Positions 25,173-34,264 of a stretch of DNA of 64,000 bases are shown in pieces. Position 1 is the stretch's first letter. Each line of letters opens with the position of its first letter. Made by a program: the position numbers and the translations under genes. The stretch lies in the NCBI RefSeq assembly GCF_036962685.1, contig NZ_JBALOP010000007.1, positions 124,001-188,000 on the forward strand, in the 5' to 3' direction. Origin of the DNA: Ferdinandcohnia sp036962685 (GTDB lineage: Bacteria > Bacillota > Bacilli > Bacillales > Bacillaceae_L). The notes below the pieces were generated by a model that saw nothing but the letters and a program-made list of their open reading frames with translations, made no database searches and was not told the DNA's origin.

Positions 25173-26069
25173 TTGAATGAGAATGACCGTTTTAAACAGG
25201 CAGAAAAAGCCATCATCATTGGTGTTGTTGGCAATATTATACTGGCCATTATTAAGTGGGTAATTGGGGTCCAGTCCAATAGTCGAGCGCTGATCGCTGA
25301 CGCAGTCCACTCGGCTTCAGATGTGGCAGGCTCAGTAGCTGTATACATCGGAGTGCGTGCTGCCAAAAGACCACCTGATGAGGATCATCCATATGGGCAT
25401 GGAAAAGCAGAGTCCGTTTCCGCTATCATTGTTGCGGTATTACTAGCACTTGTTGGATTTGAAATAGGAAAAGCTTCCATTGAGGCATTCTTTAAGCCGA
25501 TTGATGTACCAAAGACCATGGCTATTTATGCGGTCATATTTTCAATTATCATTAAGGAACTGATGTTTCGATATAAATACAACCTTGGAAAAAAGATAAA
25601 GAGTGATGCCCTCATTATTAATGCGTATGATGATCGTTCCGATGTATTCGCATCCTTTGCAACCCTTGTAGGAATTGTTGGGGCCATTCTCGGTGGATAT
25701 TTAGGGGTGGATTGGCTTGTTTATGCCGACCCTGTTGCGGGACTTGTTGTTGCAGGTCTAATTGTCAAAATGGCCTGGGAATTTGGAACGGAAGCAATAC
25801 ATAATACGTTAGACCATGTTTTACATGATGAAGATACAACGGAATTTAGAAAACTGGTCATGTCAGTTCCAGAAGTAAAAAAAATTACAGAACTTCATGC
25901 ACGTGAACATGGGCATTACGTGATTGTTGATTTGAAAATTTCAGTTGATCCATACATAACGGTAGAAGAAGGTCATAAAGTCGGGAAAAAAGTAAAAGCA
26001 AAGCTGATGAAATATGCCCAAGTACATAATGTTTTTATCCATATAAATCCATACTCAGAAGATGATTAA
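25173..26069 (+). CDS. Cation diffusion facilitator metal exporter, possibly Mn-type
   Basis: 298 aa, TTG start with GAGAGGATGAG upstream. About six membrane helices, the PPDEDHPYGHGKAESV loop and a C-terminal cytoplasmic domain (about 210-295). The metal site motifs differ from the classical zinc type: helix 2 reads HSASD (HxxxD) and helix 5 reads DDRSD (DxxxD). A DxxxD in helix 5 is usual in manganese exporters such as B. subtilis MneP, so Mn export is a fair inference. Zn, Fe or Co export is not excluded. Lies between secDF and recJ, where B. subtilis has other genes. Confidence 0.85.
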   Translation: MNENDRFKQAEKAIIIGVVGNIILAIIKWVIGVQSNSRALIADAVHSASDVAGSVAVYIGVRAAKRPPDEDHPYGHGKAESVSAIIVAVLLALVGFEIGKASIEAFFKPIDVPKTMAIYAVIFSIIIKELMFRYKYNLGKKIKSDALIINAYDDRSDVFASFATLVGIVGAILGGYLGVDWLVYADPVAGLVVAGLIVKMAWEFGTEAIHNTLDHVLHDEDTTEFRKLVMSVPEVKKITELHAREHGHYVIVDLKISVDPYITVEEGHKVGKKVKAKLMKYAQVHNVFIHINPYSEDD

Positions 26070-26094
26070 CGCAATATATAAAAAATGTCAATCA

Positions 26095-26123
26095 TTGTAA
26101 CACATCTATCGCTCCTGTATAAT
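26095..26123 (+). promoter_or_regulatory. Sigma-A promoter of recJ-apt
   Basis: TTGTAA (26095-26100), 17-nt spacer, TATAAT (26118-26123). Transcription would start near 26130, which rules out the upstream ATG at 26122 as a recJ start. Confidence 0.75.
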
Positions 26124-26145
26124 GATGTGGTTAGGAGTGAGACTT

Positions 26146-28500
26146 TTGTTACAATCGAAAACTCGTTGGAAAGTAAATGAATACAACCAGATAAATATAA
26201 ATCTACTAGTTAAAGAACTACAGGTTACACCTCTAGTAGCATCTCTTCTAGTGAATAGAGGGCTCACTACCGTAGAATCAGCAAGAGAATTTTTAGAACC
26301 AGAAAGCTTAGAGTTTCACGATCCATTTTTGCTTGATCAAATGGATACGGCTATCGAGAGAATAATAAAAGCTATTGAAAACAAGGAACGGATTTTAGTG
26401 TTTGGTGATTATGATGCGGATGGTGTCAGCAGTACGACCGTTATGGTTACTGCTTTAAAAGAAAAAGGTGCAATTGTTGATTTTTATATACCAAATCGAT
26501 TCACTGAAGGCTACGGACCTAACGAAACAGCTTTTCGATGGGCAAAATCAGAAGGGTTTTCTTTAATCATAACCGTAGATACAGGAATTTCTGCTCTTCA
26601 TGAGGCAGAGATTGCAAAAGAATTAGAAATAGATTTAATTATTACGGATCACCATGAAGTTGGTCCGGAACTACCAGTTGCAACTGCCATTATTCATCCC
26701 AAAAAGCCCAATAGTCAGTACCCATTTAAAGAATTGGCTGGGGTTGGTGTTGCTTTTAAGGTTGCACATGCTTTACGTGGCGAAGTCCCTACAGATTTAT
26801 TAGATGTGGCTGTGATCGGGACAATTGCCGACTTAGTTCCCCTACATGGAGAAAACCGTCTCCTTGCAAAAAAGGGTATAAGTGCCTTACAAAATACTAC
26901 GCGTCCAGGATTAACTGCATTATTGAAAAAAGCTAAAATTGAATCCAATGAAATATCGGAAGAAACAGTTGGATTTGCAATCGGACCAAGAATTAATGCA
27001 GTTGGTCGGCTACAATCAGCAGACCCAGCAGTTGATTTATTAATGACAAGTGATCCTGAAGAAGCCTCATATATCGCTGATGAAATTGATGAACTGAATA
27101 AAGAAAGACAGCAATTGGTTAATCAAATGACAAAGGAAGCGATTCAAGAGGTTGAAGAAAACTTTCCACCTTCTTCAAATTCCGTCTTAGTCATCGCAAA
27201 GGAAGGCTGGAACTCTGGTGTAATTGGAATTGTAGCTTCTCGATTAGTAGATCGCTTCTATCGACCTACGATTGTTTTAAGCATCGATTCGCAAAAAGGG
27301 TTAGCAAAAGGCTCTGCAAGGAGTATTGCTGGTTTTAACCTATATGAGAGCCTGTCAACATGTCGTGATATATTGCCTCATTTTGGCGGACATCCAATGG
27401 CAGCTGGAATGACTCTTAAAGTTGAAGATGTTGAAGACCTTAGAAATCGATTAAATGCAATTGCGAATGAAGTGCTAACACCTGATGATTTTCAACCAAT
27501 TACAACTGTAGATGCAATTTGCAGCATACAAGATGTTTCGCTTGAATCGATTATAGAAATGAACAAATTAGCGCCATATGGAATGGGAAATCCTAAACCA
27601 ATCGTGCAAATTAACGATGTTAATGTCAATACAATCCGAAAGATTGGCGCAGATCAAAGCCATTTGAAAATTGTTCTCCAGGATGATCCATATACACTAG
27701 ATGGAGTTGGCTTTGGGTTAGGACATACCTGTGAAGGGATTTCGCCGCTATCAAAGGTTTCGGCAATTGGAGAACTTTCCATTAATGAATGGAACAATAG
27801 TCGAAAACCACAAATTATGCTGCAAGATATTGCTGTTAATGAATGGCAATTATTTGATATTCGCGGTATGCGCGATTTTGCTTCCTACCTAGAAAAATTA
27901 AAGGATGACAAGCTTCAACTAATTGCGTTTTCGCAAGCCACAATCGATAAGCTTGGATTAACCAATCGGGATATTAGCGTTGTTTTATCACTTGAAGAAG
28001 CAGCCATGCTTCAATGCGAATCGAAGCATGTTGTTCTAATTGATCTACCAGATGAAGCTGAATTGATCAAAGCATTATTTATGGAAAGCTTCCCAGATCG
28101 CATTTATACATTATTCTTTCATGAACAAGATCATTTTTTCAGCACAATCCCGACGAGAGAGCATTTTAAATGGTTTTATGCATTCTTGGCAAAAAAAGGT
28201 CCATTTGATATGAATCGCTATGCCCACGAATTAGCAAAATATAGAGGATGGTCAACAGAAACAATTGATTTTATGTCAAAGGTGTTTTTTGAGCTAGATT
28301 TTGTTAAAATAGACAAGGGATTTATTTCTTTATCAAATCAAGCTAAGAAAAGGGATTTGACTGAATCGAGAACATATCAATTAAAAGCAAAAAGAATTGA
28401 ATTGGAAAAGCAATTATTGTATTCATCATATCAACAATTAAAGCATTGGTTTGATGCAATAAATAAAGGTTCGCATTCGCTTGAGGAGGCACTAAATTAA
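26146..28500 (+). CDS. recJ: Single-stranded-DNA-specific exonuclease RecJ
   Basis: 784 aa from TTG 26146 (AGGAG 8 nt upstream, downstream of the promoter). DHH phosphoesterase motifs are VFGDYDADGVSSTT and IITDHHEVG. The DHHA1 region contains FGGHPMAAGMTL, an OB-fold follows, and an additional C-terminal region (about 560-784) is typical of Firmicute RecJ. It degrades single strands 5' to 3' in recombination and mismatch repair. The stop codon overlaps the apt start by one base. Confidence 0.95.
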   Translation: MLQSKTRWKVNEYNQININLLVKELQVTPLVASLLVNRGLTTVESAREFLEPESLEFHDPFLLDQMDTAIERIIKAIENKERILVFGDYDADGVSSTTVMVTALKEKGAIVDFYIPNRFTEGYGPNETAFRWAKSEGFSLIITVDTGISALHEAEIAKELEIDLIITDHHEVGPELPVATAIIHPKKPNSQYPFKELAGVGVAFKVAHALRGEVPTDLLDVAVIGTIADLVPLHGENRLLAKKGISALQNTTRPGLTALLKKAKIESNEISEETVGFAIGPRINAVGRLQSADPAVDLLMTSDPEEASYIADEIDELNKERQQLVNQMTKEAIQEVEENFPPSSNSVLVIAKEGWNSGVIGIVASRLVDRFYRPTIVLSIDSQKGLAKGSARSIAGFNLYESLSTCRDILPHFGGHPMAAGMTLKVEDVEDLRNRLNAIANEVLTPDDFQPITTVDAICSIQDVSLESIIEMNKLAPYGMGNPKPIVQINDVNVNTIRKIGADQSHLKIVLQDDPYTLDGVGFGLGHTCEGISPLSKVSAIGELSINEWNNSRKPQIMLQDIAVNEWQLFDIRGMRDFASYLEKLKDDKLQLIAFSQATIDKLGLTNRDISVVLSLEEAAMLQCESKHVVLIDLPDEAELIKALFMESFPDRIYTLFFHEQDHFFSTIPTREHFKWFYAFLAKKGPFDMNRYAHELAKYRGWSTETIDFMSKVFFELDFVKIDKGFISLSNQAKKRDLTESRTYQLKAKRIELEKQLLYSSYQQLKHWFDAINKGSHSLEEALN

Positions 28501-29012
28501 TGGATTTAAAAAAGTTTATCGAAATTGTTGACGATTATCCAAAGCCAGGAATTAAATTTAAGGATATTACTCCTTTAATGAATGACGGTGAAGCGTATAA
28601 ATATGCTACTGATCAAATCGTGAAGTATGCAAGGGAAAAAGAAATTGACCTTGTTGTTGGACCAGAGGCCCGCGGCTTCATTATCGGCTGTCCAGTTGCA
28701 TACTCGCATGGTGTAGGCTTTGCTCCTGTTAGAAAGGAAGGCAAGCTACCTAGGGACGTCATTAAAGTTGATTATGGACTTGAGTACGGAAAAGATGTTC
28801 TAACAATTCATAAAGATGCAATTAAACCAGGTCAACGTGTATTAATTACAGACGACTTATTAGCAACAGGTGGAACGATTGAAGCAACCATCAATCTTGT
28901 TGAACAACTTGGCGGTGTTGTAGCGGGAATTGCATTCCTAATCGAACTCACATACCTGGATGGTCGTAAAAAGTTAGACGGCTACGATGTTTTAACACTA
29001 ATGAAGTATTAA
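28500..29012 (+). CDS. apt: Adenine phosphoribosyltransferase
   Basis: 170 aa; ATG overlaps the recJ TAA, with GAGGAGG inside the end of recJ. The PRPP-binding motif is VLITDDLLATGGT and the FKDITPLM and GPEARGFIIG motifs are in place. It salvages adenine to AMP. Linked to recJ and followed by relA, as in other Bacillus. Confidence 0.98.
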   Translation: MDLKKFIEIVDDYPKPGIKFKDITPLMNDGEAYKYATDQIVKYAREKEIDLVVGPEARGFIIGCPVAYSHGVGFAPVRKEGKLPRDVIKVDYGLEYGKDVLTIHKDAIKPGQRVLITDDLLATGGTIEATINLVEQLGGVVAGIAFLIELTYLDGRKKLDGYDVLTLMKY

Positions 29013-29021
29013 TTTCTTTAT

Positions 29022-29054
29022 AAAAAAAAAGCGCTCAGGCTGAGTGCTTTTTTT
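29022..29054 (+). terminator. Terminator after apt
   Basis: Stem of A-run plus GCGCTCA / TGAGTGC (one G-U), 3-nt loop and seven-T tail. Confidence 0.9.
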
Positions 29055-29125
29055 AGTAGAGTTGAGATTGCAAACGGTAAAATAGCAATTTTTCAACTCT
29101 ACAGGCAATATTTCTGTTATTTCCC

Positions 29126-29154
29126 TTTACAACTTTCAAGATTTTCAAGATAAT
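29126..29154 (+). promoter_or_regulatory. Candidate sigma-A promoter of relA
   Basis: TTTACA (29126-29131), 17-nt spacer, GATAAT (29149-29154), about 80 nt before the relA start. Confidence 0.5.
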
Positions 29155-29237
29155 AGAAACAATATAATCATTTTAAACAAAAGATTCAAAGAACTTATTT
29201 CTTTGAATTTTTAACTTCTAAAAAGGTGATAAAATCT

Positions 29238-31427
29238 ATGGCAAACGAGAATGTCTTAACTCCTGGGCAAGTGATAGAAAAAGCAAAAGTCTATTTAAGT
29301 GATAAAGATATCGAGTTTATTGAGCGTGCATATAAATTTGCAGAGGAAGCTCATAAGGAGCAATTCCGTAAATCGGGTGAACCATATATTATTCATCCAG
29401 TACAAGTGGCAGGTATTTTAGTAGATCTTGAAATGGATCCTTCAACAATTGCTGGCGGCTTTTTACACGATGTAGTGGAGGACACTACTGTCACCCTTCA
29501 AGAAATCAGTGATGCATTTACTCCTGAGGTCGCAATGTTAGTTGATGGAGTAACAAAACTGGGGAAAATTAAATACAAATCTCAGGAAGAACAACAGGCT
29601 GAAAATCATCGAAAAATGTTTGTGGCGATGGCCCAGGACATTCGTGTCATTTTAATTAAGCTAGCAGATCGTTTGCACAATATGCGTACTCTTAAGCATC
29701 TCCCACCAGAAAAGCAGCGTCGGATTTCTAATGAGACACTTGAAATTTTTGCCCCGTTGGCTCACCGACTCGGTATTTCAAAAATTAAATGGGAGCTTGA
29801 AGATACAGCCTTACGTTATTTAAATCCACAGCAGTATTACCGTATCGTTAATTTGATGAAAAAAAAGCGTGCTGAACGTGAGGAGTATCTTGAGGAAGTC
29901 ATTGAAGAGGTTAAGAACCATGTAGACGAGGTTTCAATCAAAGCAGACATCTCAGGTCGGCCAAAGCATATTTACAGCATTTATCGCAAAATGGTCCTTC
30001 AAAATAAGCAATTTAATGAAATCTATGATCTCCTTGCAGTTCGGATTGTCGTAAATAGTATTAAAGACTGTTATGCAGTTCTAGGAATCATCCATACTTG
30101 CTGGAAGCCAATGCCTGGTCGATTTAAAGATTATATTGCAATGCCGAAGCCAAACATGTATCAGTCTCTTCATACAACAGTGATTGGGCCTAAGGGAGAC
30201 CCACTTGAGGTTCAGATACGAACAGTGGAGATGCACCAGATTGCAGAATACGGGATTGCAGCCCATTGGGCATATAAAGAAGGTAAGCAAGTTAATCAAC
30301 AATCTTCATTTGAAGAAAAATTAACATGGTTCCGTGAAATTTTAGAATGGCAAAATGATGCATCAAATGCAGAAGAATTCATGGAGTCCTTAAAAATTGA
30401 TTTGTTTTCCGATATGGTCTTCGTCTTTACACCAAAAGGAGATGTTATGGAGCTTCCGTCAGGCTCAGTTCCAATTGATTTTGCATACCGGATTCACTCT
30501 GAAATTGGAAACAAAACAATTGGTGCAAAAGTAAATGGGAAAATGGTGACCCTAGATTATAAGTTAAAAACTGGGGATATAATCGAGATTCTAACATCGA
30601 AGCATTCCTATGGCCCAAGTCAGGACTGGATTAAGCTTGCACAAACATCACAAGCGAAAAACAAAATTCGTCAGTTCTTTAAGAAACAACGCCGTGAAGA
30701 AAATATTGAAAAAGGAAAAGAGCTCGTTGAAAAAGAGATTCGTAATTTGGAATTTGAAGTAAAGGATATTTTAACACCTGAAAATATAAAACGAGTTGCT
30801 GAAAAATTTAATTTTTCAAACGAAGAAGATATGTATGCAGCGATAGGATATAACGGAATTACCGCTGCCCAAATCGCCAACCGGTTAACAGATAAACTGC
30901 GAAAGCAACGTGACCTTGAACAAGTTGTTGAAACAGTATCTGAGGTAAAGCAAATATCAAATCGCTCTAGAAAACGAGATTCTGGTGTACAGGTTCAAGG
31001 AATTGACAATTTATTAATCCGCCTATCAAAATGCTGTAACCCAGTTCCAGGGGATGAAATTGTCGGTTTCATTACAAAAGGTAGAGGCGTTTCTGTTCAT
31101 CGTGCCGATTGTCAAAATGTCCATACAACGGATGCTCAAGCGCGACTCATTGAAGTTGAATGGGAAAGTAATTTAAATGACCGCAAAGAGTTTAATGTAG
31201 AAATTGAAATTAACGGCTTTGATCGTCGTGGTTTATTAAATGAAGTTCTCCAAGCGGTAAATGAGACAAAGACAAATATTTCTGCTGTTTCGGGAAGATC
31301 AGATCGTAATAAAATGGCAACAATTAATATGTCCATTTCAATTCAAAATGTCAGTCATCTTCATAAAGTTGTGGAACGAATTAAGCAGATTCGGGATATT
31401 TATTCAGTTCGGAGAGTAATGAGCTAA
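29238..31427 (+). CDS. relA: Bifunctional (p)ppGpp synthetase/hydrolase RelA
   Basis: 729 aa from ATG 29238 (MANENVLTPGQVIEKAKVYL, AAGGTGAT upstream; the in-frame GTG at 29226 lies in that RBS). Domains in order are HD hydrolase (LHDVVEDTTV, about 50-150), synthetase (about 235-350), TGS (about 390-450), a helical/zinc-finger region and ACT (about 655-729). It makes and degrades the stringent-response alarmone. Its TAA stop is formed by the first bases of repeat copy E. Confidence 0.97.
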   Translation: MANENVLTPGQVIEKAKVYLSDKDIEFIERAYKFAEEAHKEQFRKSGEPYIIHPVQVAGILVDLEMDPSTIAGGFLHDVVEDTTVTLQEISDAFTPEVAMLVDGVTKLGKIKYKSQEEQQAENHRKMFVAMAQDIRVILIKLADRLHNMRTLKHLPPEKQRRISNETLEIFAPLAHRLGISKIKWELEDTALRYLNPQQYYRIVNLMKKKRAEREEYLEEVIEEVKNHVDEVSIKADISGRPKHIYSIYRKMVLQNKQFNEIYDLLAVRIVVNSIKDCYAVLGIIHTCWKPMPGRFKDYIAMPKPNMYQSLHTTVIGPKGDPLEVQIRTVEMHQIAEYGIAAHWAYKEGKQVNQQSSFEEKLTWFREILEWQNDASNAEEFMESLKIDLFSDMVFVFTPKGDVMELPSGSVPIDFAYRIHSEIGNKTIGAKVNGKMVTLDYKLKTGDIIEILTSKHSYGPSQDWIKLAQTSQAKNKIRQFFKKQRREENIEKGKELVEKEIRNLEFEVKDILTPENIKRVAEKFNFSNEEDMYAAIGYNGITAAQIANRLTDKLRKQRDLEQVVETVSEVKQISNRSRKRDSGVQVQGIDNLLIRLSKCCNPVPGDEIVGFITKGRGVSVHRADCQNVHTTDAQARLIEVEWESNLNDRKEFNVEIEINGFDRRGLLNEVLQAVNETKTNISAVSGRSDRNKMATINMSISIQNVSHLHKVVERIKQIRDIYSVRRVMS

Positions 31428-31573
31428 CTTTATTCATGGAAGGCTGAATAAAGTTAGAACCTCTGGTGGATGCCACAAATTTTTAAAGGAAATTTTTCGC
31501 GCGTAAGATCAAAGACTANNNNNNNNNNNNNNNAAAAATCTGGGCGCAAATAAGCCAAAGCGCATTTGATTTA
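31425..31573 (+). repeat. Family-1 repeat, copy E (gapped)
   Basis: Begins TAACTTTATTC, where TAA is the relA stop codon, with right arm GAATAAAGTTA. Core CCTCTGGTGGATGCCACA, then GCGTAAGATCAAAGACTA before the gap, then AAAAATCTGGGCGCAAAT and GCGCATTTGATTTA. It ends about 17 nt before the dtd start. Confidence 0.92.
31519..31533. other. Assembly gap (15 N) inside repeat copy E
   Basis: The gap replaces the two inner hairpins. They occupy more than 15 nt in complete copies, so the printed gap length is probably not real. Confidence 0.99.
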
Positions 31574-31589
31574 AAGAAAGGAAATTGTC

Positions 31590-32030
31590 ATGAAAGTTGT
31601 TGTACAGCGTGCAAAGGACGCGCGTGTAATCGTTCAAAATGAAGAAGTGGGTTCCATCAATAATGGGTTAATGCTTTTGGTAGGAATCACCCATACGGAT
31701 ACACAGGAAGATATCAAATATGTTGCAGATAAAATTGTCAATCTGCGCATTTTTGAGGACAGTGAAGGAAAAATGAATTTATCACTTCTTGATGTAGAAG
31801 GGGACATCCTTTCCGTATCACAATTCACATTATACGGAGATTGCCGAAAGGGAAGACGCCCAAACTTTATGGATGCGGCAAAACCTGAGTACGCTGAAAA
31901 AATGTACGAGCTTTTTAATGCGGAACTTCGTGAAAAAGGTGTAAATGTTGAAACAGGTTCTTTCGGAGCAATGATGGATGTCCAATTTACAAATGTGGGA
32001 CCCGTCACTTTAATAATCGAAAGTAAATAA
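31590..32030 (+). CDS. dtd: D-aminoacyl-tRNA deacylase
   Basis: 146 aa, ATG with AAAGGAAA upstream. The two active-site motifs are SQFTLYGD (about 78-85) and NVGPVTLIIES at the C terminus (cross-subunit Gly-cisPro). It removes D-amino acids and glycine mischarged on tRNA(Ala). It follows relA as in B. subtilis. Confidence 0.97.
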   Translation: MKVVVQRAKDARVIVQNEEVGSINNGLMLLVGITHTDTQEDIKYVADKIVNLRIFEDSEGKMNLSLLDVEGDILSVSQFTLYGDCRKGRRPNFMDAAKPEYAEKMYELFNAELREKGVNVETGSFGAMMDVQFTNVGPVTLIIESK

Positions 32031-32053
32031 GAAAAGCGCAAGNNAGCTAGACA
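32031..32053 (-). repeat. Family-2 repeat, copy 3, collapsed to its ends around an NN gap
   Basis: GAAAAGCGCAAG, then NN, then AGCTAGACA. The left part is the reverse complement of the 3' end of the repeat and the right part that of its 5' end. Other copies are about 121 bp, so about 100 bp are missing from the assembly here. Confidence 0.75.
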
Positions 32054-32054
32054 A

Positions 32055-32097
32055 TAAAAAATGCCCCAAAAGCAATTGCTTTTGAGGCATTTTTTTG
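32055..32097 (+). terminator. Bidirectional terminator between dtd and the amidase gene
   Basis: Long stem AAAAAATGCC-C-CAAAAGC / GCTTTTG-A-GGCATTTTTT with a 4-nt loop; symmetric A and T flanks. Confidence 0.92.
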
Positions 32098-32105
32098 TAG
32101 AAAAT

Positions 32106-33887
32106 CTATTTCCCTTTAAAATATTGAGCGAGTCCATAATAAATCCCATTTGAAACATTTTCTTGGAAATTAGTAGTATTTACCGCATATTCTTCTGTTG
32201 GATTACTAAGAAAGCCTAATTCCAACAAGACAGATGGATTTCGGTTTTCTCGTAAAACTTGATAATTCCCTTGACGATGCTGTCTGTCTTTGAAGCCAGT
32301 GTTTTTAACAAGCTCCGATTGGATGGATGAAGCGAGTCCAACATCGATGTTTTTATAATAATAGGATGTTACTCCGCGTACATTTCGGTCATAAATACTA
32401 TCATAATGGATGCTCACAAAGGCATCTGCGTTTCGATAATGGGAGATACTAACCCTTGAACGTAGGCTAACATAATTATCACTATTGCGTGTCATTACTA
32501 CATTTGCACCCGACGCATTTAGTTTATCAACGACCATGTTTGCTGTACGTAAATTTAGGATTTTCTCGTAAGTACCACTTACTCCAATTGCTCCACTATC
32601 ATTACCACCATGACCAGGGTCTATAACAATTGTTTTTCCCTTTAAATATTGATTCACGCCCGGTCGTTCGACAATGTTCTGCGTTCCGTTAACTGAAACA
32701 ATCCAACCAGCAACATAGCCAATTTTATTTCCAGGAAGGCTTATTTTAAACCAGTCCCCCTCCTTAGCAATCATTGGAAAAGAATCGCCCTCGTTTGCTC
32801 GAGCAGCAACTGGATGTGAAGTCGATGATCCTGAACGAATATTTGTGCCATTGTATAGAACTTTTACTGTGGTTTGACCCGAATTTGGTGCTTCAGTTGA
32901 AGTATCTAGCTGAATGTCTAAATACCAGCTGGCAACCCAACCTTTTGTTCCGTTTGATAATGTAATATGGCTCCAATTATTTATTTCCTCTTCAATCGTT
33001 ACTTTATTCCCTTGAATTAGGTTTCCAATAATTTTTCCGGAAAGTGAACCATTATCTCGGACATTTAAGCTAGATGCTGTCACAATCCCTATTTTACCCT
33101 GTTTTGTTGGGCTTTGTGGTGGGGCAGCAGGCTGAGAAGGTTTTTCCTCTGTAGAAGAAATGCCGGCAATGAAATCTCTATGTATCCAAGCAGAACTTCC
33201 GCCAAATACGATTTCTATCCAGTTTTCTCTCTCATTCGTAATCGTAACATTTGCATTTTGTTTTAGCTTACCTACGATTCTACCTTGCAAATTTGGTTGA
33301 TCCCTCACATTCAAGATAGAAGCAGTAACAGTTCCGGTCTTTTTAGTTGAGCTAGAATTAGAACTTGTATTCGAATTTGTTGAGCCAGACGACTGTTTTG
33401 CTGTGATAAATTGTGAGGAAACCCAACCATTATGTCCATTAAAGGAAATTTTAGTCCAATTCTCATTTGTTTCAATAAACCGGGCCTCGTTTCCTTTATT
33501 TAACGAACCGATTACTTGAAAACTTGTTCCAGGTCCACTACGAAATCTAAGTCCATCAACGGTAGATACAACGGTTGATGAAGAAATGAATGGAGCCTGA
33601 TTAGATTGGTTTTCTGTTATGAGCCATGAAGCAACCCAGCCTGTTTTTCCAGAAGAAAGCTGTAGCTTAACCCATTCATTTTTCCTTTCAATGATTGTAA
33701 ATTTTTCTCCTTGTTTGACTTGTGCTGTTCTACCGTAGGAAAGTCCTGGACCTTCTCTCACATTTAAAACAGGAGTATTGATGACTGCGATATTTTCTGC
33801 ATTTGTGAGTTTTCCAGGGTTTGTTGTAACTGAAAAAATAATCGCAAGTAGGAACGCTAGTCCTAATTTTAAAATCTTGTGTAACAC
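32106..33887 (-). CDS. N-acetylmuramoyl-L-alanine amidase with five SH3 domains (YrvJ-like)
   Basis: 593 aa, GTG start with AGGAGG 8 nt upstream. A signal peptide spans about 1-30. Five bacterial SH3 domains lie at about 36-95, 104-163, 184-241, 267-324 and 340-398; most carry the (L/I)(N/R)(V/F)R start and a GW(V/I) end. The Amidase_3 domain (about 418-592) has DPGHGG, the Glu of TYEKILNLR, SIHYDS and LLELGFLSN, the complete zinc and catalytic set. It cleaves the amide between muramic acid and the stem peptide. Position after dtd matches B. subtilis yrvJ. Confidence 0.93.
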   Translation of the reverse strand: MLHKILKLGLAFLLAIIFSVTTNPGKLTNAENIAVINTPVLNVREGPGLSYGRTAQVKQGEKFTIIERKNEWVKLQLSSGKTGWVASWLITENQSNQAPFISSSTVVSTVDGLRFRSGPGTSFQVIGSLNKGNEARFIETNENWTKISFNGHNGWVSSQFITAKQSSGSTNSNTSSNSSSTKKTGTVTASILNVRDQPNLQGRIVGKLKQNANVTITNERENWIEIVFGGSSAWIHRDFIAGISSTEEKPSQPAAPPQSPTKQGKIGIVTASSLNVRDNGSLSGKIIGNLIQGNKVTIEEEINNWSHITLSNGTKGWVASWYLDIQLDTSTEAPNSGQTTVKVLYNGTNIRSGSSTSHPVAARANEGDSFPMIAKEGDWFKISLPGNKIGYVAGWIVSVNGTQNIVERPGVNQYLKGKTIVIDPGHGGNDSGAIGVSGTYEKILNLRTANMVVDKLNASGANVVMTRNSDNYVSLRSRVSISHYRNADAFVSIHYDSIYDRNVRGVTSYYYKNIDVGLASSIQSELVKNTGFKDRQHRQGNYQVLRENRNPSVLLELGFLSNPTEEYAVNTTNFQENVSNGIYYGLAQYFKGK

Positions 33888-34018
33888 TTAAAAGCCTCCT
33901 TGAGTAAAAAACATAGCTTTATATGATTTCGCCATAAATAAAAATATTCCTGTTTTTTAAGAAAGAAAATCTAAAAAAAGGGAAAAATATATTCTATCAC
34001 GAAAAAGGGGCGAATAGG

Positions 34019-34195
34019 ATGAGATTTAGTGAAAAAAGCAACAATGTTCAAAATACCGGGGGGAATGTATTTGGAGTAGATTTTCACGACTTTATTCAAA
34101 AAGAGCAATCATCAACGTATGTAGAATTAGCGGGCGAATTTGGTGTTTCCGTTAGAGACGTAAGAAATTTAAAAAAGCAACTACACCGTTCCTAA
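34019..34195 (+). CDS. Small conserved protein with possible helix-turn-helix
   Basis: 58 aa, ATG with AAAGGGG 8 nt upstream. The sequence begins MRFSEKSNNVQNTGGNVFGV and its second half (TYVELAGEFGVSVRDVRNL) has the spacing of a sigma-factor-like or MarR-like helix-turn-helix. A similar short ORF occurs upstream of hisS in related bacilli (I recall yrzK in B. subtilis, not certain). Real coding is supported by the RBS and by placement just before the hisS leader. Function unknown. Confidence 0.65.
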   Translation: MRFSEKSNNVQNTGGNVFGVDFHDFIQKEQSSTYVELAGEFGVSVRDVRNLKKQLHRS

Positions 34196-34216
34196 ATTAA
34201 ATTTTTGTTTAAAAAC

Positions 34217-34245
34217 TTGACATGAATCGAGTTCATACGTATGAT
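34217..34245 (+). promoter_or_regulatory. Sigma-A promoter of the hisS-aspS T-box transcript
   Basis: TTGACA (34217-34222), 17-nt spacer, TATGAT (34240-34245); start near 34252. Confidence 0.8.
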
Positions 34246-34264
34246 AGTATAAAATTCTACAAAA

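Noticed and set aside
26122..26145. ATG at 26122 as recJ start
   Set aside because: It overlaps the -10 hexamer TATAAT of the recJ promoter and would lie upstream of the transcript start.
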